Origin: Candidatus Ozemobacteraceae bacterium
GTDB taxonomy: Bacteria; Muiribacteriota; Ozemobacteria; Ozemobacterales; Ozemobacteraceae
NCBI GenBank assembly: GCA_035373905.1
Contig: DAOSOK010000012.1
Coordinates: 55,268 to 119,267, forward strand
Reading direction: 5' to 3'
Length of the DNA: 64,000 nt
The stretch's first letter is position 1, and each line of letters opens with the position of its first letter. The notes beneath the pieces are model-generated. The model saw nothing but the letters and a program-made list of their open reading frames with translations, made no database searches and was not told the origin of the DNA. The position numbers were made by a program, and so were the translations under genes. Shown piece by piece: positions 53,709 to 60,641 of the stretch.

Positions 53709-54674
53709 ATGAATTATCTGAAAATTAGCAATGATGTGAAGCGGGCTATTGAGAGAGGCAAACCGGTCGTTGCATTGGAGTCGACTATTATCACTCATGG
53801 AATGCCTTACCCGGAGAATGTTCAGACAGCCCGGGAAGTTGAACAGGTCGTTCGAGATGAAGGGGGAGTTCCTGCGACGATTGCTCTTCTGGATGGAGTC
53901 ATTCGTGTTGGGTTGACGGCTGGCGAACTCGAACGCCTGGGCCAGGAAAAAAGATGCGTCAAAATCAGCAGACGTGACATTGCAGCGGCGATCGTTCAGA
54001 AGAAATGCGGTGGAACAACCGTGGCAGGTACAATGATATGTGCGGCAAAGGCCGGCATACGATTTTTTGCCACGGGGGGGATCGGTGGAGTGCACAGGGG
54101 AGGTGAAGAGACATTCGACATTTCGGCGGATCTCGAGGAATTGTCCCGTACCCCTGTTGCCGTCATTTCCGCTGGAGCTAAAGCCATTCTCGATCTCCCC
54201 AAGACCCTCGAGTATCTGGAGACGGCCGGCGTTCCCGTCATCGGTTTCGGAACGGACGAATTCCCGGCATTTTATTCGCGTGAGTCGGGGTTGAAAACGC
54301 CCTTGCGATTCGATGAAGAGGGGTTGCTGGCGAAGATGCTCGTCACGCACTGGGGACTCGGACTGAACTCGGGGGTGTTGATTGCAAATCCGATCCCGGC
54401 AGAAGACGAATTCGCAGGAAGATCTGTCGGGAAGGCGATCGAAACCGCGCTTGCCGAGGCTGACGCAGCAGGAGTGAAAGGTGCCGCCGTTACGCCGTTC
54501 CTTCTCGACAGGGTTTACAAAGCCACGCACGGGAAAAGTCTCGAGGCGAATATCGCGCTTGTGAAAAACAATGCCCGGCTTGCCGCAAGAATTGCCGGTG
54601 AATTTTGCCGACGTGAGGGCAGCGGGGGCTCTATTGGTTTTTCAATGAAAAGCCAGAAAAGCTCCTCTGAATGA
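53709..54674 (+). CDS. psuG: Pseudouridine-5'-phosphate glycosidase
   Basis: 321 residues. Splits pseudouridine 5'-phosphate to uracil and ribose 5-phosphate. Family blocks: VVALESTIITHGMPYPENVQ (catalytic Glu region), SRRDIAAAIVQKKCGGTTVA, KAGIRFFATGGIGGVHRGGE, VISAGAKAILDLPKTLEYLE, and LIANPIPAEDE. Length and motifs fit PsuG throughout. The kinase PsuK is not next to it, so phosphorylated substrate must come from elsewhere or from a fused/unlinked kinase. Cytoplasmic. Confidence 0.93.
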   Translation: MNYLKISNDVKRAIERGKPVVALESTIITHGMPYPENVQTAREVEQVVRDEGGVPATIALLDGVIRVGLTAGELERLGQEKRCVKISRRDIAAAIVQKKCGGTTVAGTMICAAKAGIRFFATGGIGGVHRGGEETFDISADLEELSRTPVAVISAGAKAILDLPKTLEYLETAGVPVIGFGTDEFPAFYSRESGLKTPLRFDEEGLLAKMLVTHWGLGLNSGVLIANPIPAEDEFAGRSVGKAIETALAEADAAGVKGAAVTPFLLDRVYKATHGKSLEANIALVKNNARLAARIAGEFCRREGSGGSIGFSMKSQKSSSE

Positions 54675-54716
54675 GGGATAAGAGAATGTTATTGAGTCCT
54701 GCAGAATGAAAACCAA

Positions 54717-54801
54717 CCATTCGCCCTGAGCTTGTCGAAGGGCGAAATGAGGGACCATCGGCAAGTGGCTGTTCGTGCTTCGACAAGCTCTGCACGAATG
54801 G
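54717..54801. repeat. Interspersed palindromic repeat, copy D
   Basis: Bounded by CCATTCG and CGAATGG. Two halves, CATTCGCCCTGAGCTTGTCG...GGGCGAAATG and GTTCGTGCTTCGACAAGCTC...GCACGAATGG, separated by ~20 bases. The longest of the five copies. Confidence 0.8.
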
Positions 54802-54846
54802 AGACACGAAGCTGGTTTTTGATATGCAGGACTCAATAACGGCTGT

Positions 54847-54875
54847 AAAAACCCCGCTGAGACCGCGGGGTTTTT
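54847..54875 (+). terminator. Rho-independent terminator downstream of psuG
   Basis: AAAAACCCCGC / GCGGGGTTTTT around TGAGACC, followed by GATTTTTT. It lies beyond the repeat. Confidence 0.85.
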
Positions 54876-54941
54876 GATTTTTTGTGTCGTTCGCAGAATG
54901 GGGCGGTTGCCCTGAAGATGAAAATAAATCGTTCCTAATTC

Positions 54942-54969
54942 TTGCGGTTTTTTCAAACCTTCTTATAAT
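54942..54969 (+). promoter_or_regulatory. Sigma-70-like promoter for the glycine-zipper protein
   Basis: TTGCGG, 16-base spacer, perfect TATAAT. It leaves a leader of about 70 bases before the ATG at 55046. A second -10-like TACAAT lies at ~54988. Confidence 0.6.
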
Positions 54970-55045
54970 TGAGGGAAATGTTCTGCGGTACAATGGGTCT
55001 GTCGGTTTTTCGAGAGTGGAAGAAACTCTTCAAAGGAGTAACAAT

Positions 55046-57082
55046 ATGAAGAACAAGACGCTCAAGTTCATGTGCAAGGTTCTGTGTCTTGTCCTGGTTG
55101 CGAGCTTCGTGCTGGAAGCTCCGTTGATGGCCATCGAGACCATTCCGGTCAACGTCGGCGGTCAGCAGTTCCAGGTCTCCCCCGGTCAGTGGGTTTCCGT
55201 CCGGCAGGGCACTCAGATCGTTCACTACAACGTTCGGTATGTGAATGGCCGACCGGTGGCTCTCGAAATGAGCCAGTATGTGAAGCTGATCTTCGGTGAT
55301 GCTTCGACGGCCGCAGCGACTGCAGGAACGGCCGGCAGTTCCGCGAACACCGGGACGGTGGGTTCTTCGAGCGGCAGCTCCGGCGGCGGTTCTGCGGCTG
55401 GCAGCGGTTCGAAGACCTCGAGCGGCAGTTCTGTTTCGAACAGTGGCTCCGTTTCGAACGGCGGTTCCGGTTCCTCGAGCGGAAGCAGTGTTTCAAATTC
55501 CGGCGGCGACCAATCGGCGGCCAACAACATTCGCAGGCTTCCCCAGCGTGATCCGGTGACCGGCCGGTTTGTGAAGAGTGATGGTTCGGCGAATGCCACC
55601 ACGAACACGAGCGTCAGCAACACCACCACCAGCAACACTACCAGCAACACAACTACGAATAATACCACTACGAATAATACCACTACGAATAATACTACAA
55701 CCAGTAATGCCGCCACCACCGGCAATTCCGGTTCGATCGTTGCCGACAACGGCGGCGCGGCTGTGACGGGCGACGCTGGCATTCAGACGAGCGGTTCGAG
55801 CAATCGCAACTGGGATCCCGCCGCGCATCCCCGCGATCCCGAGACCGGTCGGTTCATCAAGCGCGAATCCGCCACCACCGGCTCAGCTCAGAGCAGTCAG
55901 CAGTCGGGTTCTGACCCGGTTCTTCCGTCCGATTCCGACGGCCTCGGTCTTCCTGGCAGCGATGCCACGGGGCAGACCGGGCAGACCGGGCAGACCGGGC
56001 AGACTGGGCAGACCGGGCAGACCGGGCAGACCGGGCAGGCTGGTGATGGCACGCAGGCCGGTCAGGTTGGAGACAGCACCCAGTCCGGTCAGTATGGGCA
56101 GGCTGGCGACGGTACTCAGGCCGGTCAGGCCGGCGACGGCAAGCTGAGCTTCAAGGACAAGATCAGCGGTAAGTTCCGAGCCGGGTACGAAACGGGCAAG
56201 ACCCTGACGAACCAGGGCTTCCAGAACGTGAAGGACAGCCTCAAGTCCGGCTTCAGCGCCAAGAACATTCTCGTGACCGCCGGTATCACCGTGGGCGTCG
56301 ATCTTGCGACGCAGATCATGCGCGGTGAGAAGCCCAGCGCGAAGAAGGCTCTCAAGACGGTCTGCTCGGCCGAATTCGCCGGCGGCGTGGTCGGTTCCGT
56401 GACGGGTGCGGCGGCCGGTTCCTTCTTCGTTCCGTTCCTCTCGGCAGTTCCGGTCGTGGGCGGCTTCCTCGGCGCCCTGGCCCCGACCTTCGGCTCCATC
56501 GTCGGCGGGTCTGTGGGTTCCTATCTCGCCGGCGACCTGAAGAACGGCAAATTCTCCCTGAAGCAGGCTTTCAAACAGATCGACTGGATCGGCGTCGCCG
56601 GTCAGACGGTCGGTTCCACGGTCGGCGCAATGCTCGGTTCGGCGATCTTCCCCCCGTTCGGCACGATTATCGGCGGCATGGTCGGCGGATATGTCGGAAA
56701 CTGGGCGGCCCACAAGATCGCCGGCATCTTCGGCAAGGACAATCAGAACAACGGTGTCGTCGCGATGCCCACCGGCGGCAATCCTCTGGGCGGTGACACG
56801 AGCCTGAACGGGAGCGTGACGATTGGTGAGACTTCCGGCACCACATCCGGGAGCGTTGCCGGCAACTCGGATGTCCTGACGATTCCGGGGGAAAGCACCA
56901 CCGGCTCGATCGGCACCTACGAATCCGAAGTCCAGCTTGCCTATGCCCGCTATCAGGAGCTCTATAACCTCTACTGCGAGCTCACGAAGCAGGGGCGTCA
57001 GGATGACGCGAAGAAGATCATCGTCGAAATGAACGCCGCGAAGGCCCAGTTCGATACCCTGAAGGCCAAGGGCAGCAAGTAA
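55046..57082 (+). CDS. Exported low-complexity protein with glycine-zipper domain
   Basis: 678 residues from the ATG at 55046 (AGGAG upstream). Signal peptide residues 1-29 (ends EAPLMA). Residues ~30-85 form a small beta domain (IPVNVGGQQFQVSPGQWVSV). Then come Ser/Gly-rich (~90-155), Asn/Thr repeats (~183-220) and TGQ repeats (~307-332). Two copies of a basic motif, RDPVTGRFVK (168-177) and RDPETGRFIK (263-272), flank the Asn/Thr block. Residues ~440-565 are a glycine-zipper region (GGVVGSVTGAAAGSF, GTIIGGMVGGYVGNWAAHKI) likely to insert into or span a membrane. The C-terminal ~50 residues are helical. I do not recognise a family; a secreted, membrane-inserting or surface protein is inferred. 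It has its own promoter and terminator. Confidence 0.78.
   Translation: MKNKTLKFMCKVLCLVLVASFVLEAPLMAIETIPVNVGGQQFQVSPGQWVSVRQGTQIVHYNVRYVNGRPVALEMSQYVKLIFGDASTAAATAGTAGSSANTGTVGSSSGSSGGGSAAGSGSKTSSGSSVSNSGSVSNGGSGSSSGSSVSNSGGDQSAANNIRRLPQRDPVTGRFVKSDGSANATTNTSVSNTTTSNTTSNTTTNNTTTNNTTTNNTTTSNAATTGNSGSIVADNGGAAVTGDAGIQTSGSSNRNWDPAAHPRDPETGRFIKRESATTGSAQSSQQSGSDPVLPSDSDGLGLPGSDATGQTGQTGQTGQTGQTGQTGQTGQAGDGTQAGQVGDSTQSGQYGQAGDGTQAGQAGDGKLSFKDKISGKFRAGYETGKTLTNQGFQNVKDSLKSGFSAKNILVTAGITVGVDLATQIMRGEKPSAKKALKTVCSAEFAGGVVGSVTGAAAGSFFVPFLSAVPVVGGFLGALAPTFGSIVGGSVGSYLAGDLKNGKFSLKQAFKQIDWIGVAGQTVGSTVGAMLGSAIFPPFGTIIGGMVGGYVGNWAAHKIAGIFGKDNQNNGVVAMPTGGNPLGGDTSLNGSVTIGETSGTTSGSVAGNSDVLTIPGESTTGSIGTYESEVQLAYARYQELYNLYCELTKQGRQDDAKKIIVEMNAAKAQFDTLKAKGSK
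55606..55710. repeat. Asn/Thr codon tandem repeat
   Basis: A 15-base unit (AATACCACTACGAAT and variants) repeats about three times exactly, within a longer run of Asn and Thr codons. In frame; length variation would keep the reading frame. Confidence 0.7.
55967..56041. repeat. 9-base tandem repeat encoding TGQ units
   Basis: Eight consecutive copies of CAGACCGGG-type units, one with a C-to-T change, encode a (Thr-Gly-Gln)n run. It could expand or contract by slippage without a frameshift. Confidence 0.85.
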
Positions 57083-57105
57083 GATCCGTCAAGTAAGATC
57101 CGTCC

Positions 57106-57147
57106 ATACAAAAAACCCCGGAAGATGGCTTCCGGGGTTTTTTGTAT
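57106..57147 (+). terminator. Rho-independent terminator with 19-bp perfect stem
   Basis: Nineteen-base arms with a four-base ATGG loop, carrying A-run and T-run on the two sides, so it can act in both directions. It begins 24 bases after the stop at 57082. Confidence 0.9.
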
Positions 57148-57159
57148 GTCGTTCTCCGG

Positions 57160-57188
57160 TTGACAAGGCGCGCCGGCAGAGTGAAAAT
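57160..57188 (+). promoter_or_regulatory. Possible promoter for glgM-glgE
   Basis: Perfect TTGACA -35, 17-base spacer, weaker GAAAAT -10, 42 bases before the GTG at 57231. Confidence 0.45.
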
Positions 57189-57230
57189 GTTCTTTCAGAG
57201 AATACAAAACGCGTGCCCAGGAGGGAATGA

Positions 57231-58436
57231 GTGAAGGCATTGTTTCTGACGAACGAGTATCCGCCCTACGTGTATGGCGGCGCCGGCGTGCATGTCGAGT
57301 ATCTGACGCGTGAGCTCGCCCGGATGATCGATGTCGATGTGCGATGTTACGGGGACCAGAACTCCGAGTGCGAGCGGCTGAAGGTTCGAGGATACCAGCC
57401 GCGCGATTCATACGGGAGCGTTCCGAAAGAACTGCGGGGCGTGATGACGACCCTGGACCGGGACCTCGGCTTCGTCGGTTCGGCGATCGACGCGAATCTG
57501 GTTCATTGCCACACCTGGTACACGCACATGGCGGGAATCTGGGCCAAGCTCAATTACGGCATTCCGCTCGTTCTCACGACCCATTCGCTCGAGCCGCTCC
57601 GGCCTTGGAAACGCGAGCAGCTCGGCAACGGGTATGATTTCTCCTGCTGGGTCGAGAAGACGGCCATCGAGATGGCCGACGCCCTCATCGCCGTCAGTCA
57701 GGGGACGAAGGACGATATTCTGAAGTATTTTTCTGTCGATCCGAACCGGATCCATATCATCCACAACGGAATCGACATCGACGAGTTCCGGAAAAAGTCG
57801 TCTCGCTCCCTGCTCGACCGCCTCGGCGTGCCGAACCAGCCGTACATTCTCTTCGTCGGCCGCATCACGCGGCAGAAGGGCATCATCCATCTCGTCAATG
57901 CCCTTCCCTACATCGATCCGAAGATTCCGGTCGTGCTGTGCGCGGGGGCCCCGGACACACCCGAGATCGGCGAGGAAATGAAGCAGGGCGTCGATCGGGT
58001 CGCCGCGACTCGCGGCAACGTGTTCTGGGTGCGCGAGATGGTCGACCGGCCTACGCTGATCGAACTGTATTCGAATGCCGCGGTGTTCTGCTGTCCCTCG
58101 ATCTACGAGCCGTTCGGTATCATCAATCTCGAGGCGATGGCCTGCGAGGTGCCGGTCGTGGCGAGCGCCGTGGGGGGGATTCCCGAGGTGGTCGTCGACG
58201 GGGACACGGGATATCTCGTTCCCCTCCGCCAGATGGATCGGAGCCCGTTCGAACCCCTCGATCCCCCGGCGTTTTCCCGGGACCTGGCCGCCAGGCTGAG
58301 CGAATTGATGGCCGACGAGAAGAAACGCGTCGCCATGGGCCTGAAGGGCCGGAAGCGGGTGGAGGATGTCTTCAGCTGGACGAGCATCGCCCGCCAGACG
58401 CTAGATATGTATCGTTCGCTATACAAGGAGAAGTGA
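57231..58436 (+). CDS. glgM: GT4 glycosyltransferase, GlgM/GlgA-type (maltose-1-phosphate or glycogen synthase)
   Basis: 401 residues from a GTG at 57231. The GT4 fold is clear: MKALFLTNEYPPYVYGGAGV at the ADP-glucose side, VHCHTWYTHMAGIWAKL, VLTTHSLEPLRPWKREQLGN, a second domain opening YILFVGRITRQKGIIHLV, and SIYEPFGIINLEAMACEVPV with the catalytic Glu pair. The motifs THSLEPLRPWKREQLG and WVREMVDRPTLIELYSNA match the actinobacterial GlgA/GlgM group, which makes maltose-1-phosphate from ADP-glucose and glucose-1-phosphate. The adjacent GlgE uses that product, supporting GlgM. Two bases separate the genes. Confidence 0.88.
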   Translation: MKALFLTNEYPPYVYGGAGVHVEYLTRELARMIDVDVRCYGDQNSECERLKVRGYQPRDSYGSVPKELRGVMTTLDRDLGFVGSAIDANLVHCHTWYTHMAGIWAKLNYGIPLVLTTHSLEPLRPWKREQLGNGYDFSCWVEKTAIEMADALIAVSQGTKDDILKYFSVDPNRIHIIHNGIDIDEFRKKSSRSLLDRLGVPNQPYILFVGRITRQKGIIHLVNALPYIDPKIPVVLCAGAPDTPEIGEEMKQGVDRVAATRGNVFWVREMVDRPTLIELYSNAAVFCCPSIYEPFGIINLEAMACEVPVVASAVGGIPEVVVDGDTGYLVPLRQMDRSPFEPLDPPAFSRDLAARLSELMADEKKRVAMGLKGRKRVEDVFSWTSIARQTLDMYRSLYKEK

Positions 58437-58438
58437 GG

Positions 58439-60424
58439 ATGGTTAGGATTCCCGAGCCCGTGCGGATTCTCATCGAAAACATCCGGCCGGCGGTCGACGA
58501 CGGTCGGTACCCGATCAAGCGCGAAATCGGCGATTCCGTCGAAGTGACCGCCGACGTGTTCCGGGACGGCCACGATCAGATCGTCGTCTGGCTCCTCGAC
58601 AGGAAGCAAGGCGCGAAGGAATGGCACCGAAGCCCGATGCGGTGCGTCAACCAGGGCCTCGACATCTGGCAGGGCCGGTTCACCGTCACTGAGATCGGCG
58701 CCCACGAGTATGCGATCGAGGCCTTCTGCGACCTGTACGGGTCGTGGGCGGCGGATACGCGGAAGAAGGTCGACGCGAAGGTCGATCATTCGAGCGATCT
58801 GCTCGAGGGAATCGAGCTGGCGAAGCGGTTCCTGAAGTGGCTGCCGAAGATGGAACAGCCGATGGTGCGCGAGGCGCTCAAGGCGGCCGAGTCGGCGAAG
58901 AGTGATGAGGCCCGCGCGGCGATTTTGCTCGCGCCAGGCCTCGTGGAGCTGCTGTCGAAGTGTCCGGATCCCGCGACCCGCGTCGTGACGGATCGCCTGT
59001 ATCCCCTGTGGGTCGACCGCGTCGCGGCGAGGTTCGCGTCCTGGTACGAGTGCTTTCCGCGCTCCTGCTCCTTCAAGGCCGGGAAGAGCGGCACGTTCAA
59101 GGACGTCGAGGCCAGGCTGCCGGAGATCCGAGCCATGGGATTCGACGTGCTCTATTTCCCGCCCATCCATCCGATCGGGGTCACCAACCGGAAAGGGCGG
59201 AACAACAGCCTGAAATGCGCGCCCGGCGATCCCGGCTGTCCGTATTCGATCGGTAGCGCCGAGGGGGGGCACGATGCGGTCGAGCCGAGTCTCGGAACGA
59301 TGAAGGATTTCGAGCATCTCGTCAAAGCCGCGCACCAGCACGGTCTCGAGATCGCGCTGGACTTCGCGGTGAATTGCTCACCCGATCATCCGTATCTCAA
59401 GCATCACAAGGATTGGTTCAACATCAGGCCCGACGGCACGATCAAGTTCGCGGAGAACCCGCCGAAGAAATACGAGGACATCTACCCGATCAATTTCGAG
59501 ACGAAGGACCGGGAAGGGTTGTGGGAAGAGTTGAAGCGGATCTTCCTGTTCTGGGCGAAGAAGGGCGTCCGCATCTTCCGGGTCGACAACCCGCATACGA
59601 AACCGTTCAACTTCTGGCAGTGGGTGATCTCGGGCGTGCAGGCGGAGTATCCTGACGTGCTGTTCCTGTCCGAGGCGTTCACCCGACCGAAAGTGATGAA
59701 GGCTCTCGCGAAGCTCGGGTTCTCGCAGTCGTATTCGTATTTCACCTGGCGCAACTTCAAACAGGAAATCATCGAGTATTTTACCGAACTGACGACGTAC
59801 CCCGTCGCCGAGTATATGCGCGTGAACCTGTTCGTCAACACCCCGGACATCTTTCCGACGTTCCTCCAGAAGGGCGGACGGGCGGCATACAAGATCAGGG
59901 CGGTGCTGGCGGCGACCCTCTCCTCGGTATACGGCATTTTCCAGGGCTTCGAGCTGTGCGAAGGGGAGGCGATTCCGGGCAAAGAGGAATACTTGCATTC
60001 GGACAAATACGAGATCCGGTTCCGCGACTGGAACAAACCCGGCAACATAAAGGAGCTCATCACCCGGCTGAATCGCATCCGGCATGAGAATCCCGCCATG
60101 CAGGAATACGACAACCTGAAGTTCTACAAGGCCGAGAATGAACATATTCTCTTCTATGGAAAGAGCCTGGGCGAGAACCACGTGCTGATCGCGGTTAATC
60201 TCGATCCGTTCCAGCGGCACAACTCGTTCGTCTACGTTCCCATCGCCGATTACGGCATCAAGCCGGATGAGACCTACCAGGTGCATGACGTCCTGACCGA
60301 CAAACGGTATCTCTGGAAGGGCGAGCGCAACTATGTCGATCTCGACCCGGCGGCCGAACCGGCGAACGTGTTTGTGCTCCGCAAATGGACGGCGAAGGAA
60401 CAGGACTTCGATTATTACAAGTGA
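58439..60424 (+). CDS. glgE: Alpha-1,4-glucan:maltose-1-phosphate maltosyltransferase GlgE
   Basis: 661 residues from the ATG at 58439, two bases after the glgM stop, with AAGGAG upstream; the frame is also open inside glgM but without reason to start there. A GH13_3 enzyme that extends alpha-glucan with maltosyl units from maltose-1-phosphate. N-terminal domain (IPEPVRILIENIRPAVDDGR), helical insertion (~115-190), then the barrel: VRIFRVDNPHTKPFNFWQW holds nucleophile Asp383, and VLFLSEAFTRPKVM acid/base Glu412, the same 29-residue spacing as in Streptomyces GlgE. A terminator follows. No treS or pep2 is linked, so maltose-1-phosphate probably comes from GlgM. Confidence 0.95.
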   Translation: MVRIPEPVRILIENIRPAVDDGRYPIKREIGDSVEVTADVFRDGHDQIVVWLLDRKQGAKEWHRSPMRCVNQGLDIWQGRFTVTEIGAHEYAIEAFCDLYGSWAADTRKKVDAKVDHSSDLLEGIELAKRFLKWLPKMEQPMVREALKAAESAKSDEARAAILLAPGLVELLSKCPDPATRVVTDRLYPLWVDRVAARFASWYECFPRSCSFKAGKSGTFKDVEARLPEIRAMGFDVLYFPPIHPIGVTNRKGRNNSLKCAPGDPGCPYSIGSAEGGHDAVEPSLGTMKDFEHLVKAAHQHGLEIALDFAVNCSPDHPYLKHHKDWFNIRPDGTIKFAENPPKKYEDIYPINFETKDREGLWEELKRIFLFWAKKGVRIFRVDNPHTKPFNFWQWVISGVQAEYPDVLFLSEAFTRPKVMKALAKLGFSQSYSYFTWRNFKQEIIEYFTELTTYPVAEYMRVNLFVNTPDIFPTFLQKGGRAAYKIRAVLAATLSSVYGIFQGFELCEGEAIPGKEEYLHSDKYEIRFRDWNKPGNIKELITRLNRIRHENPAMQEYDNLKFYKAENEHILFYGKSLGENHVLIAVNLDPFQRHNSFVYVPIADYGIKPDETYQVHDVLTDKRYLWKGERNYVDLDPAAEPANVFVLRKWTAKEQDFDYYK

Positions 60425-60437
60425 TCGTTGCGAGGCC

Positions 60438-60479
60438 GCCGGGGCGTCGGGATCGAATTCCGATGCCCCGGCTCGTTTT
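60438..60479 (+). terminator. Rho-independent terminator after glgE
   Basis: GCCGGGGCGTCGG pairs with CCGATGCCCCGGC (one G-T pair), followed by TCGTTTT. It starts 14 bases past the stop. Confidence 0.7.
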
Positions 60480-60609
60480 CCGGCGATGAAATGAACGGAA
60501 CGGCGGAATATAGAACGTAGATAAAATATAATATATGATATAGTAATTCGATGCTGCGCGCGGGACGTTTCGCGTGCCCGCGCGCGCCGAGCCTGGCGAG
60601 GCGCACGAG

Positions 60610-60641
60610 GTTCGCCCTCTTCGACACGTTCAGGGCGAACG
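60610..60641. repeat. Interspersed palindromic repeat, copy E (short)
   Basis: GTTCGCCCT and AGGGCGAAC arms around CTTCGACACGTTC. A single half-element. It overlaps the last codons of the SpoIIE-type gene and provides its TGA stop (60630-60632). Confidence 0.75.

Noticed and set aside
55967..56041. Short tandem repeats as a CRISPR array
   Set aside because: Nine-base units without spacers, in frame within a protein gene.
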